Assembly (NCBI GenBank): GCA_039800325.1
Contig: JBDLQY010000221.1
Location: forward strand, 1-61,032
Direction: 5' to 3'
Source: SYIM01 sp039800325
GTDB lineage: Bacteria; Pseudomonadota; Gammaproteobacteria; Burkholderiales; Burkholderiaceae_E
DNA length: 61,032 bases
The notes beneath the pieces are model-generated. The model was not told the DNA's origin, did no database searches, and saw nothing but the letters and a program-made list of their open reading frames with translations. The position numbers were made by a program, and so were the translations under genes. Below are positions 17,937 through 26,975 of the stretch, piece after piece. Every line of letters begins with the position of its first letter. Position 1 is the first letter of the stretch.

Positions 17937-18640
17937 AGCAGGTCCTCATGACGCCAGTTCACGAGCAGTTCAGAGACGGCAGCGGTATTGGGTAGGCGCA
18001 TCACCACATCGACCAGTTCAGCCAGATCGGGCAGCTGCGACATCTGATCGCGCGGCACCGTGTTGACGTCGCGAGTCATATCGGTATTCACAAAGCCTGG
18101 GCATAGCGCTGTGGACCGAATTCCGTGCGAGAAGCCCAAGCGGCGAACTTCCTGGTTGAGTGCCATCAGGGCGAATTTGGTCATGGCGTATGCAATATTC
18201 TCATTGCGCACACGCTTGCCAGACAGAGATGACACGTTTACAACGCGACCCTCGCCGCAGGCCACCAGATAAGGCCAGGCTGCGCGAATCATGGCCATTG
18301 GCGCCTTGACGTTGACCAGCATCATCTGATCAAGGGCGCCGAATAAAGCATCCTCGTCACTGCCTAGCAGGGGCATACGAAGACTGAGACCGGCTGCATT
18401 GACCAATCCATCGATACGCCCCGCGGCGCGTAGCGTGGCCTGCACCCAGTCGTCAGCGGCTCCAGGCTGTCGTGCGTCATACGGGAAGGCTATGAGCCGC
18501 TGATGCGCGGGCGCCTGGCGGGGGTCGCGCAGACCCGCACTAACGGTAAATCCCGACTGCAACAGTTTTTCGGCGATGGCACGTCCGATGCCTCGGCTTG
18601 TGCCTGAAACCAGGATCACGCGTCCCGTTGAATCAATCAA
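17933..18640 (-). CDS. short-chain dehydrogenase/reductase
   Basis: A TTG start at 18640 is proposed because GGAGGG lies eight bases upstream and the Rossmann motif VILVSGTSRGIGRAIAEKL follows directly. A longer frame to 18790 adds a low-complexity arginine-rich leader and no ribosome site. The 235-residue product has NAAGLSL, the catalytic Ser in NVSSLSG, and YAMTKFAL (Tyr-x-x-x-Lys), so it should be an active NAD(P)-dependent enzyme. It heads the operon with the amine dehydrogenase and ABC importer. It could reduce or oxidise a keto or hydroxy product of that pathway; the substrate is unknown. Confidence 0.85.
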   Translation of the reverse strand: MIDSTGRVILVSGTSRGIGRAIAEKLLQSGFTVSAGLRDPRQAPAHQRLIAFPYDARQPGAADDWVQATLRAAGRIDGLVNAAGLSLRMPLLGSDEDALFGALDQMMLVNVKAPMAMIRAAWPYLVACGEGRVVNVSSLSGKRVRNENIAYAMTKFALMALNQEVRRLGFSHGIRSTALCPGFVNTDMTRDVNTVPRDQMSQLPDLAELVDVVMRLPNTAAVSELLVNWRHEDLL

Positions 18641-18735
18641 TGCTGACTCCCTCCAGGCTGCGATTCTCGCCGCTGAAAAGGCGCGGATGCAAGCGGTTCT
18701 TGGGCACGGCGTCAGGTTCGCAAAGCGGCCGGGCC

Positions 18736-19077
18736 CTACTGGCAACGGTCCATCACCTGGCTGCCATTGCCGTAGAAATAGCGCACCCACTTGTCGGGCC
18801 CGAATTTGGCCAGCACATCACGCTCGCCGCCGATATGGGTCGCGCCGACCCAGACCAGTGAGCCTTCGCCGTCGATCTGTTCGCGCTTGAGTCTAAAGCT
18901 TGATCCGACCTCAGCATTGTCCGTTTTAAATACTCGGCGCACGGCATCGTAAGTGACCGAGTAGGTCTTGCTGCCATGTTGGCAGGTCATACGAAGCTCA
19001 CGTGACGACTGGGCCTTGGCCTGCGATACGATTGACACCATCAAGCTTAGGCAAAGTATTCGCAGATATGCTTGCAT
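18736..19077 (-). CDS. small exported protein of unknown function
   Basis: This 113-residue frame begins with a good signal peptide, hydrophobic ILCLSLMVSIVSQAKAQ, predicted to be cut after AKAQ or AKA. The mature ~90 residues contain two cysteines, in MTCQHG and the C-terminal MDRCQ, which could form a disulfide in the periplasm. No known domain was recognised. The gene lies 95 bases upstream of the SDR in the same orientation and diverges from the plus-strand ABC operon. It may be the first gene of the amine dehydrogenase operon or a separate unit. The signal peptide makes it a credible real gene. Confidence 0.6.
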   Translation of the reverse strand: MQAYLRILCLSLMVSIVSQAKAQSSRELRMTCQHGSKTYSVTYDAVRRVFKTDNAEVGSSFRLKREQIDGEGSLVWVGATHIGGERDVLAKFGPDKWVRYFYGNGSQVMDRCQ

Positions 19078-19275
19078 GTTTCAGTACCTGGCGACGACAG
19101 GCTAAAGCCTGCCAGATTCATGTGATGGCAACAAGGCGGGCGGCCCGCGATCTGGACAGAGCGAGGCAGTGCGGCCTGCAGGCCCCGGTGCTGGGCGGGG
19201 GACGCATCAGGCAGTGCCCGCCAGCGTCAATTACAAGGAAGCGATACGAGTCCGCGCTTGATCGCCAGAAATTGA

Positions 19276-19304
19276 TTGACGTTGTCTTGCGGGCGAGCTT
19301 TACT
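19276..19304 (+). promoter_or_regulatory. sigma-70-like promoter of the NMT1-type ABC operon
   Basis: TTGACG (19276-19281) and TTTACT (19299-19304) are spaced by 17 bases and lie about 45 bases before the ATG of the binding-protein gene. The -35 matches five of six consensus bases and the -10 four of six. The leader downstream is short and holds no recognisable riboswitch. Confidence 0.55.
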
Positions 19305-19351
19305 GTAAGCATCGCAGGGTTCACGATTACAAATCCAAAAAGGAGACAGGC

Positions 19352-20335
19352 ATGATCAGTCGATTAGTGTTGGCGTCTGTGCTATCGGCAATCGGGTTTG
19401 GTTCTGGCGCCATGGCGCAGGATAAGGTCAGACTGCAGACCGATTGGATTCCGTCCGGCGAGCACGCCATGCATTACGGCGCCTGGAGCAAAGGCATTTA
19501 TGCCAAGCACGGAATCGATATCTCGATCACCCGTGGCTACGGCTCGGGCGACACTGTTACCAAGCTTGCCGGAGGGGCGTCTGACTTCGGTATCGCCCAC
19601 GTGTCAGCGGTCATGACCGCGCGTTCTCGTACCAATGTTCCGGTCAAAACCATTGCAGTGCTGTACAACCAGTCTCCGCACTCGCTGTTCGTTCTGAAGA
19701 GTTCCGGTATTACCTCTTTCAAGGGGCTAGAAGGCAAGAAGATTGGTGTCACGCCGGGCAACAGTCATCGTTTTTATTTTCCCAAGGTTGCCGAGCGCTC
19801 GGGTACTGACCCCAACAAGCTCGTCTGGACCAATATGGATGGCGCGGCTATGGCGGCGCAGCTGATTGCAAAAAATATTGATGCGGCGCCGTTTTATTCC
19901 ATTCATCACTACTATCAAAACAAGGCCGCCAAGCGGGCGGGTGAAGAAATCGTAGTGCTGCCCTTCGTCGAGGCGGGCTTTCGTATTTATGCCGCCTCGG
20001 TGATTACCTCTGACAAGATGGTCGCTGAAAAGCCTGACCTGGTACGCCGGTTTCTTGCTGCGATGCGTGAGTCCTTTGAGTGGGCGCGCGATAACCCTCA
20101 GGAGGCCTGTACTCTGCATAACCGGCGTTTCCCTGAGGTTGAGGTCGACGACTGCATGGGCAGCGTCAGAGCCGTGATGGCCTTCGTCTTCAACGAGCAT
20201 TCTCAGCAGTTCGGGTTCGGGCGTGAGAGCGAAGAGCGTTTGAAATTTACCTGGGATGTGGTTGCCGACTCGCAGGAACTCAAAAAAGACTGGAACTACA
20301 AGCAGGCGATCAATACGTCGCTGTTGCCCAAGTGA
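19352..20335 (+). CDS. NMT1/SsuA-like ABC solute-binding protein
   Basis: This 327-residue periplasmic receptor has a signal peptide ending GSGAMAQ. AAGGAG lies seven bases before the ATG. It belongs to the NMT1/THI5-like and taurine/sulfonate binding group (PF09084): VRLQTDWIPSGEHAMHYGAW, GSGDTVTKLAGGASDFGIAH and KKIGVTPGNS are characteristic. It is first in an operon with an ATPase, a permease, an Atz-type amidohydrolase and a flavin enzyme. Such receptors bind pyrimidines, nitriles, sulfonates and aromatic acids. The adjoining deaminase-like enzyme suggests a nitrogen heterocycle. Confidence 0.92.
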   Translation: MISRLVLASVLSAIGFGSGAMAQDKVRLQTDWIPSGEHAMHYGAWSKGIYAKHGIDISITRGYGSGDTVTKLAGGASDFGIAHVSAVMTARSRTNVPVKTIAVLYNQSPHSLFVLKSSGITSFKGLEGKKIGVTPGNSHRFYFPKVAERSGTDPNKLVWTNMDGAAMAAQLIAKNIDAAPFYSIHHYYQNKAAKRAGEEIVVLPFVEAGFRIYAASVITSDKMVAEKPDLVRRFLAAMRESFEWARDNPQEACTLHNRRFPEVEVDDCMGSVRAVMAFVFNEHSQQFGFGRESEERLKFTWDVVADSQELKKDWNYKQAINTSLLPK

Positions 20336-20350
20336 CGTGACGCCGACTCG

Positions 20351-21130
20351 ATGATTACGCTTGAAGGGGTCTCGCACGTCTACACGACGCCAGACGGCGA
20401 TCGGGTTGAGGCGCTAAGAGACGTTTCGCTCGAGGTCAAGCGAAACGAGTTCGTAGCTCTGGTGGGCCCCTCGGGGTGTGGTAAGTCGACCTTGCTTAGA
20501 GTCGTGGCCGGGCTCATTCGCCCGAGCGGAGGTCTCGCTGCGATCAACGGCAGCCCCATCGTCGAACCTCGACCTGAGACCGGAATCGTGTTTCAGGCGC
20601 CCACCCTGTTGCCCTGGGCCAGCGTGCTCGAAAACGTTCTCTTTCCGCTAGAGATGATGGGTCGCTCCGCAACTGACGGTGAGCAGCAGGCAAGGGCACT
20701 GCTGAAACTGGTTGGCTTGACGGGGTTCGAAAAGCGGGCGCCGCGAGAGCTGTCGGGGGGTATGCAGCAGCGCGTAGCGATTTGTCGCGCACTGGTGCAT
20801 GACCCCGACATCTTGCTCATGGACGAACCCTTTGGCGCACTGGATGCTCTGACCCGCGAGGTCATGTCGCTCGAGTTACTGCGTATCTGGAGTGAGCGGC
20901 CAAAGACGGTTTTATTTGTCACCCACTCGATCCCTGAGGCGGTTCTGCTGGCTGATCGCGTGGTGGTGATGTCGGCCCGTCCGGGAAGAATTGCCCGAAT
21001 CATCGAGATTGAGGTGCCGCGACCCAGAAGCTTTAATCAGGAGGGTCGTACCGAGTTTCAACGGGCCACGCGAGAGATCCGCGAACTCATTTTTGGAAGC
21101 GCATATGTCAGCAGTCACGCCGAACACTGA
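20351..21130 (+). CDS. ABC ATPase, nitrate/sulfonate/taurine family
   Basis: This 259-residue cytosolic ATPase has Walker A GPSGCGKSTLLRV near residue 38, Q-loop FQAPTLLPWA, signature LSGGMQQRVAI, Walker B ILLMDEPFGALD and switch His in FVTHSIPEA. It matches SsuB/TauB. It begins 15 nt after the binding-protein stop. Its last 26 bases overlap the permease gene, whose true start is at 21105. It drives uptake of the ligand bound by the NMT1-type receptor. Confidence 0.95.
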   Translation: MITLEGVSHVYTTPDGDRVEALRDVSLEVKRNEFVALVGPSGCGKSTLLRVVAGLIRPSGGLAAINGSPIVEPRPETGIVFQAPTLLPWASVLENVLFPLEMMGRSATDGEQQARALLKLVGLTGFEKRAPRELSGGMQQRVAICRALVHDPDILLMDEPFGALDALTREVMSLELLRIWSERPKTVLFVTHSIPEAVLLADRVVVMSARPGRIARIIEIEVPRPRSFNQEGRTEFQRATREIRELIFGSAYVSSHAEH

Positions 21131-21941
21131 CGACGCAGCCCGTCTATCGGCCGGAAAGCGCCGTCGCCGTGCCGCAGCGCTCTGGAGAGAGGTTGGCGTG
21201 CCGGTGTTGGTCACCCTGGTTTTTTTCCTGATCTGGGAGCTGGCGTGTCGGGTCTTTTCCATACCCGAATATCTACTGCCATCCCCTAGCGAAATCTGGA
21301 GCGGCACATTTGCCATCGCTGGCTCGGTAGCGGGGCATAGTGCAGCCACGCTCAAGACGGTGCTGTTAGGTTTTGTGGTGTCAATCGCGATCAGTCTCCC
21401 GCTGGCCGTTGTTTTGACCTCGTCGCCGTCGCTGGCGTCGGCGGTTTATCCCTTTCTGGTTTGGACTCAGTCCATTCCCAAAGTGGCGCTTGCTCCCATT
21501 TTGGTGGTCATGCTGGGGGCTAATGAATTACCGCGTGTCGTCATAACGGTTCTGGTAGCTTTTTTCCCCCTGGTGATCTCGATTGCGACCGGGCTCATGT
21601 CGGTTCCGCCCGAGCTCATCGAGTTGGGTCGGGCTTGTCGCGCATCCAAGTGGCGTGAACTGGTCAAGATTCGTCTGCCGTTTGCAGTGCCGTTTATTTT
21701 CGCTGGTCTCAAAGTGGCTATCGCGCTGGCGGTGGTGGGGGCTGTTGTCGCTGAGTTCGTCAATGCCGATGCCGGGCTCGGATTTCTGATTCAGACATCA
21801 ACGGCGTTTTTCAAGGTGCCCGTGGCGTTTGGGGCTTTGATCATTTTGTCGCTGATGGGCGTGATTCTTTTTCAGATCGTGGTACTCGTTGAACGTATCT
21901 TTTTTCCCTGGTCGAGCAGCAACGCCACGCCCGGTGCGTAG
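21105..21941 (+). CDS. ABC permease, nitrate/sulfonate/taurine family
   Basis: The start at 21105 (MSAVTPNTDD) was chosen because the earlier in-frame ATG at 20991 lies deep inside the ATPase gene. The 278-residue product has six predicted helices. The EAA coupling loop is in LGRACRASKWRELVKIRLPFAVPFIFAGLKVA, the hallmark of SsuC/TauC-type permeases. It is a homodimeric inner-membrane pore for the system. The 26-base overlap with the ATPase gene implies coupled translation. Confidence 0.94.
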   Translation: MSAVTPNTDDAARLSAGKRRRRAAALWREVGVPVLVTLVFFLIWELACRVFSIPEYLLPSPSEIWSGTFAIAGSVAGHSAATLKTVLLGFVVSIAISLPLAVVLTSSPSLASAVYPFLVWTQSIPKVALAPILVVMLGANELPRVVITVLVAFFPLVISIATGLMSVPPELIELGRACRASKWRELVKIRLPFAVPFIFAGLKVAIALAVVGAVVAEFVNADAGLGFLIQTSTAFFKVPVAFGALIILSLMGVILFQIVVLVERIFFPWSSSNATPGA

Positions 21942-21989
21942 ATCTTTTCCGGTCGCCGCAGCAGCCGTGTATTCATGAGGAGTTCGCCG

Positions 21990-23528
21990 ATGGCAGCAGT
22001 CAAGACAACCGTGATCCGTGGTGGCCGTCTGCTTGATGTACGGCGACGCACCGCACCCAAGGCTGACATCATGATCCGGGGCGACACAATCGTCGAAATT
22101 GGCCGACCGGGAATGCCCGCCCCTGCTGATGCCGTCACGGTTGACGCGCGTGGGCGACTGATGCATCCCGGGCTTATCAACGGACACACGCATAGTCACG
22201 GCAATCTGGCCAAGGGCGTGGGCGATCGCTGGACCCTCGAGCTTCTGCTGACGGCAGGGCCCTGGATCAATGGCGGACGCACCGTTGAAGATAAATACCT
22301 GTCCAGTGTCATTGGCGCAGCTGAAATGGTGCTCAAAGGATGCACAGCAGCCTACGATCTGGCATCCGAATTTCCCATGCCGTCAGCTGAGGGTCTGCAG
22401 GCAATCGGTCAAGCGTATGCCGACGTCGGCATGCGGGCAGTGCTTGCTCCGATGGTGGCTGATCTGAGTTTCTTTCAGGCGATTCCAGGGCTGATGCAGC
22501 GCTTGCCTGCAGGCCTCCAAAAGGAAGTTGAACGCTTCCAACTGGCGCCCTACAAGGCCAGTGTCAAGCAGATGCGCAAGGCTTTGCAGGGGTGGAAACT
22601 TGACCGCCGGGGCGTGAGCCTGGCGGTCGCGCCCACCATTCCGCATCACTGCAGCCGCGAGTTCCTCATCGCCTGCCGTGACCTGGCGCGTGATTACGAT
22701 ACCGGTCTGCACACTCATGTTTCAGAGTCTAAGGTACAGGTAATCGCTGGCTATGAGTTGTACGGGTCTTCGCTTACCGCATACATGGACTCTCTTGGTC
22801 TTGTGGGTCCCAAGTTCACGGTGGCCCACGGCGTCTGGCTCGATGACGACGACATGCAGCTACTGGGCGACAAGGGTGCCTCGGTATCTCACAATCCTGG
22901 CAGCAACATGCGCTTGGGCAACGGTCTTGCCGACATGCGAGCCATGCTCGACCGTAAAGTCAATGTAGGCATCGGTACTGACGGCGCCAACTGTTCAGAC
23001 AATCAGAATATGTACGAAAACATGCGTCTGGCGTCTATGGTGTCTAAAGTGCAGGGCCCTGACTGGCAGCAGTGGGTTACTACTGATGAGGTTCTGCATG
23101 CGGCCACCGCGGGCAGCGCACGCGCACTTGGGATGGGCGAGCGAATCGGCCGTATCGAGACCGGCTACAAGGCCGATATCGTTTTTCTCGATCTTGAGCA
23201 TGTCAACTGGATTCCCTGTAATGACCCCATTAATCAGTTAGTGCACACCGAAGACGGTACCGCGGTGCATTCCGTGATGATTGGCGGGCGCATGGTGGTT
23301 GAGAATCGTCGCCTGCTCACGATCGATATGGCCAGCATCGCGAGACAGGCTGAGCAGGCGCGTGCCCGACTTGAGAAACATAATCGCTCCAGCAAATCGC
23401 TTTACTTCAAGCTTGAGAAGATCGTGGGTACCTTTTGTCCAGGTTTAGCCAAGCAGCCTCTTCATATCGATCGCTTTGGTGGCGGTCATTACCGGTACGG
23501 TCACCATTGCACGGTATGCCGTAAATAG
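21990..23528 (+). CDS. Atz/Trz-type metal-dependent amidohydrolase (deaminase-like)
   Basis: The start at ATG 21990 follows GAGGAG with seven bases of spacing; an ATG at 21975 overlaps that site. The 512-residue product carries the metal ligands of the cytosine-deaminase/chlorohydrolase branch: GHTH (His66, His68), HTHVSES (His243, Glu246), VAHG (His280) and GTDGAN (Asp331). Relatives hydrolyse amino or chloro groups on purines, pyrimidines or triazines. It sits 48 bases after the permease, so the imported compound is probably its substrate. The C-terminal ~70 residues carry extra cysteines (CPG, HHCTVCRK) absent from most relatives and may bind a metal. Confidence 0.88.
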   Translation: MAAVKTTVIRGGRLLDVRRRTAPKADIMIRGDTIVEIGRPGMPAPADAVTVDARGRLMHPGLINGHTHSHGNLAKGVGDRWTLELLLTAGPWINGGRTVEDKYLSSVIGAAEMVLKGCTAAYDLASEFPMPSAEGLQAIGQAYADVGMRAVLAPMVADLSFFQAIPGLMQRLPAGLQKEVERFQLAPYKASVKQMRKALQGWKLDRRGVSLAVAPTIPHHCSREFLIACRDLARDYDTGLHTHVSESKVQVIAGYELYGSSLTAYMDSLGLVGPKFTVAHGVWLDDDDMQLLGDKGASVSHNPGSNMRLGNGLADMRAMLDRKVNVGIGTDGANCSDNQNMYENMRLASMVSKVQGPDWQQWVTTDEVLHAATAGSARALGMGERIGRIETGYKADIVFLDLEHVNWIPCNDPINQLVHTEDGTAVHSVMIGGRMVVENRRLLTIDMASIARQAEQARARLEKHNRSSKSLYFKLEKIVGTFCPGLAKQPLHIDRFGGGHYRYGHHCTVCRK

Positions 23529-23632
23529 AGTTTTCAAACTAGCGACGTTGCGGGCGCACGCGCGATCGTCAACTGCACCTCCACATACCCCCGATGAGCT
23601 CGGTATAGGCGCCCGCACTTGGGTATGCCCGC

Positions 23633-25135
23633 ATGTCGCGGTCGCTTGTCGCTAAAACCGATGCCCATTATGCTGGCCGCATGAATGCGCCTTCAGATCC
23701 CAACCTTGTTCCGCAGGGGCTTGCTGCCCTGAATGATCGCGTCGCCCGCGACCTCGAGCTCATCAAATATCCCGAGCCACGCTGGGTCCCGGCTTGTACC
23801 GCACCGGATGGCCAGGCGGCCCTCGATGTCCTGATTGTCGGCGCTGGCCAGTGCGGACAGGCTGTAGCCACGCAGCTGCTGCGCGAGCGGGTCGACAATA
23901 TTCGATTGATTGACGCCGCCGGACGGGGCCAGGAAGGCCCCTGGACAACGTTTGCCCGTATGCAGACGTTGCGAACCTGGAAGACGGTGACAGGGCCTGA
24001 TTTGGCGCTGCCATCGCTGACCTTTCAGTCGTGGTTTGAGGCTCAGTTTGGCGCGGCCGCTTTCACGGCCCTAAACAAAATACCTAAGGAGCAATGGCAA
24101 GATTACTTGCTGTGGGTGCGTGATGTATTGCGGCTTCCGGTGTTAAATCAAACCCGCTTGCTCGCGCTTGAGCCCGCAGGTGATCTGATCGCAGCGCGGG
24201 TGATGGACGCGAACGCCCGCACGCAGACGCTGTATGCCCGCAAAGTGGTACTCGCGATGGGAATCGTATCATCCGGTCGTTGGTGGATGCCTGATCATGT
24301 GGCTGAGTTACCTGCGCGCTTTCGAGCGCATGCAGCCGACCCTATCGATTTTGCAGCGCTACGTGGAAGGCGGGTTGCGGTGTTAGGCGCCGGAGCATCG
24401 GCTTTTGATAATGCGGCTTCCGCCCTTGAGGCGGGTGCCGAGCGTGTTGCTCTGTTTTGTCGCCGCGAACAACTGCAGAGAGTTCAGCCTTATAAGGCAA
24501 TTTCATTTCCTGGTTTTCTGCGTCATATCGGCAGTGCTGACGATGCAACCCGCTGGCGTTTTATGAACTACTTGCTGTCTGTGCGCGAGGCCTTGCCAGT
24601 CGAGACCTGGAACCGGGTCACCCGGTATGCCAACTTCGAACTGCATACTGGTAGCCCCTGGCAACAACTGAGCGTCATTGACGACCAGGTACGAATCGAA
24701 ACCCCGCTAGGGATACATACGGCCGACTTTCTCATCACCGGGACGGGCTTCGTGCTGGATGTTCGCGATCGTCCCGAGTTTGGTGCCTGGGGCGGCGAGA
24801 TCGCCACCTGGGCCGATCGATACACGCCAGCGCCCACTGAAGTCAACGACCGGCTCGCTTTTTATCCTTACCTGGGTGCGGGGCAAGAGCTGCAGCCGCG
24901 AGTCGCGGGCAATGCCGACTTCCTGCGCAATATTCACCTGATGGATTTTGGCGCCACCATGAGCTTCGGCCCCAGTGGCTCTTCGATTAACGCCATGAAA
25001 TTTGCGGTGCCGCGGGTGGTAAATGCGATCACGCGCGATCTGTTTCTTGCGGATATCGACCAGCACTACCAGACGCTGCTGCGCTATGACACGCCCGAGT
25101 TCCCTCTGGTGTTTGCGCGCGATACACCGCCGTGA
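23633..25135 (+). CDS. FAD/NAD(P)-binding monooxygenase-like oxidoreductase
   Basis: This is a 500-residue (or 484 if ATG 23681 is used) flavoprotein. It has DVLIVGAGQCGQAVATQLL near residue 65, the group-specific LRTWKTVTGPDLALPSLTF, and a second nucleotide-binding GRRVAVLGAGASAFDNAAS near 245. It resembles flavin-containing monooxygenases often encoded beside NMT1-type importers. No clear Shine-Dalgarno site fixes the start. It follows the amidohydrolase by 104 bases that contain long-range inverted repeats. It could oxidise the ring released by the amidohydrolase; that is inference. It is convergent with the second TRAP operon, 10 bases away. Confidence 0.82.
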   Translation: MSRSLVAKTDAHYAGRMNAPSDPNLVPQGLAALNDRVARDLELIKYPEPRWVPACTAPDGQAALDVLIVGAGQCGQAVATQLLRERVDNIRLIDAAGRGQEGPWTTFARMQTLRTWKTVTGPDLALPSLTFQSWFEAQFGAAAFTALNKIPKEQWQDYLLWVRDVLRLPVLNQTRLLALEPAGDLIAARVMDANARTQTLYARKVVLAMGIVSSGRWWMPDHVAELPARFRAHAADPIDFAALRGRRVAVLGAGASAFDNAASALEAGAERVALFCRREQLQRVQPYKAISFPGFLRHIGSADDATRWRFMNYLLSVREALPVETWNRVTRYANFELHTGSPWQQLSVIDDQVRIETPLGIHTADFLITGTGFVLDVRDRPEFGAWGGEIATWADRYTPAPTEVNDRLAFYPYLGAGQELQPRVAGNADFLRNIHLMDFGATMSFGPSGSSINAMKFAVPRVVNAITRDLFLADIDQHYQTLLRYDTPEFPLVFARDTPP

Positions 25136-25145
25136 TGGGCCACCA

Positions 25146-26462
25146 CTAGCGCAGGCCCGGTAGCCAGAGCGCTAGTGCTGGGAAAGCGATCAGTGCGGCC
25201 AGGCGGATGATGTCCATCAGACAGAAGCCCAGAACACCCCGGTAGGTATCTGCCATCGGCACATCTTTGGCCATGGCGTTGATGAGAAACAGATTCAGTC
25301 CGAAGGGCGGACTGATCATGCCAACCTCGACGCTGACCAGTACGAGAATGCCAAACCAGACCAGAACGGCCGCCTGGCTCATACCGAAATCAAGACCCAG
25401 CAAAACGGGTACAAATACCGGCAGCGTCAAGAGCACCATGGCCATGGATTCCATGAAACAGCCCAGCAGCAGGTAAATCGCGACGATGACCACCATGACC
25501 AGTACGGGCGACGTATCAAACGCAACGATCTTGCGGGAAAGATCGGTGGGCATCTGAGACAGGGCCAATGCTGCCGAGAACAATTCAGCGCCGAGCAGAA
25601 TCAGGAACATCAAGGCTGTGGTTTCAGCAGTCGACAGCAGCGATTCAACGAAGCCCTTCCAACGCATTCCTCCATGGAATACGGCTAGCAGACCGACGAT
25701 GGCCGCGCCGATGGCCGCTGCCTCTGTGGGCGAGAACCCCCCCCGGTAAATGCCTACGATAACCACCAAAAATGTAAGCGCCGAAGGCCAGACGTGGCGG
25801 GTTGCTTCCCACCGCTCGCGGGTGGATGCCTTGGGCAGGCGCGGCGCCGCTTCCGGGTACAGGCGCGCATAAATATTGACAACGATCATGTATTGCACGG
25901 CCGCGATCAGACCGGGGATGATGGCAGCCACAAACAGCGCGCCGATAGACTGCTCAACAAAGACCGCGTAGATAACCAAAATGATGGAAGGGGGTATCAA
26001 GATGCCTAGTGTGCCCCCCGCGGCCAATACGCCGGTTGTGAGCTGATTGGAGTAACCCAGCTTGCGCATCTCGGGAAGGGCAACCTGCGACATAGTGGCA
26101 GCGGTAGCCAGCGATGATCCGCAAATGGCTCCGAAAGCCGCGCAGCCGCCTATGGTGGCGATAGCAAGCCCGCCTCGCCAGTGGCCAAACCAGGCGCGGC
26201 CCGCCCGATACAGGGCCGATGACAGACCGCCTTTGCCCGCGAATTCGCCCATCAGCAGAAAGAGCGGAATGACCGACAGGGTGTAATTTGAAAATTTGCT
26301 GTAGGTCATCGACTTGAGATTGGCCAGCAGCGGCCCCCAGCCATTGATGGTGGCGTAACCCAAGCCGCCGGCTAAAAGCATCGCTGCGCCCACGGGCACT
26401 CGCAAACCGATGAGTACCAGCGCCCCCATGAACATCCAGAGACCGATCTGAAATTTATCCAT
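25146..26462 (-). CDS. dctM: TRAP transporter large permease (DctM type), second system
   Basis: This 438-residue protein has about twelve helices. Its DctM motifs are SSLATAATMSQVALPEM, GGTLGILIPPSIILVIYA, SPTEAAAIGA and SPPFGLNLFLINAMAKDVP. Its start overlaps the small permease stop by eight bases. It forms the Na+-driven channel of the second TRAP system. Divergence from the first DctM in this window shows that the systems are not recent duplicates. It is convergent with the flavin enzyme gene, with almost no space for a terminator. Confidence 0.95.
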   Translation of the reverse strand: MDKFQIGLWMFMGALVLIGLRVPVGAAMLLAGGLGYATINGWGPLLANLKSMTYSKFSNYTLSVIPLFLLMGEFAGKGGLSSALYRAGRAWFGHWRGGLAIATIGGCAAFGAICGSSLATAATMSQVALPEMRKLGYSNQLTTGVLAAGGTLGILIPPSIILVIYAVFVEQSIGALFVAAIIPGLIAAVQYMIVVNIYARLYPEAAPRLPKASTRERWEATRHVWPSALTFLVVIVGIYRGGFSPTEAAAIGAAIVGLLAVFHGGMRWKGFVESLLSTAETTALMFLILLGAELFSAALALSQMPTDLSRKIVAFDTSPVLVMVVIVAIYLLLGCFMESMAMVLLTLPVFVPVLLGLDFGMSQAAVLVWFGILVLVSVEVGMISPPFGLNLFLINAMAKDVPMADTYRGVLGFCLMDIIRLAALIAFPALALWLPGLR

Positions 26463-26961
26463 GGCGAATCAGTGCAAACCGGCCTCGATCCCAGGCGGTT
26501 CGCAGGCAGACCAGAACCCAGAGTACGCAGGATAGCGAGGCCAGGCTGTAGCCCCACCAAACGGGGATCTTGAGAAACATTGACACGCGTTCGCGTTCGT
26601 ATTGAGTAAACGCACCGTCAATCAGTCGCCAGGTCAGAACAGCCGCGACGACGGCGAATACCAGATAGGCCAGCGCATCGAGTGCGCTGGTCGTCCGGGG
26701 TGACAGGCGCATGGTGAAGAAGTCCACGATGACGTTGGCGCCACGAACCTGGCACCAGGGTAAAAACGCAGCGACCGCCACTCCGACCAGCGATTCGACA
26801 ATTTCAGTGTCACCCAGGATAGGCTTGCCAAAAAGACCGTTGGCAAGGACCGAAGCTACTGTGGTCAGCATCGCGACCATCAGCAGCAGGCCACCAAAAA
26901 TGGCAGCCTGTCTCGCGAGCTTGTAAACCGCTGATTCGGTCGGGGCGTCGGACGCCGTCAT
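26455..26961 (-). CDS. dctQ: TRAP transporter small permease (DctQ type), second system
   Basis: This 168-residue protein has four membrane helices. The DctQ-like segment is VASVLANGLFGKPILGDTEIVESLVG, followed by LPWCQVRGANVIVDFF. It begins 14 nt after the receptor stop and overlaps the large permease gene. Its role is to stabilise the large subunit and dock the receptor. The length is normal. Confidence 0.9.
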   Translation of the reverse strand: MTASDAPTESAVYKLARQAAIFGGLLLMVAMLTTVASVLANGLFGKPILGDTEIVESLVGVAVAAFLPWCQVRGANVIVDFFTMRLSPRTTSALDALAYLVFAVVAAVLTWRLIDGAFTQYERERVSMFLKIPVWWGYSLASLSCVLWVLVCLRTAWDRGRFALIRHG

Positions 26962-26975
26962 CGTGCTGTCGGGGC

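Noticed and set aside
19305..19351. TPP riboswitch expected if the NMT1-type importer carried thiamine precursors
   Set aside because: The leader is too short and lacks the CTGAGA and other conserved TPP elements.
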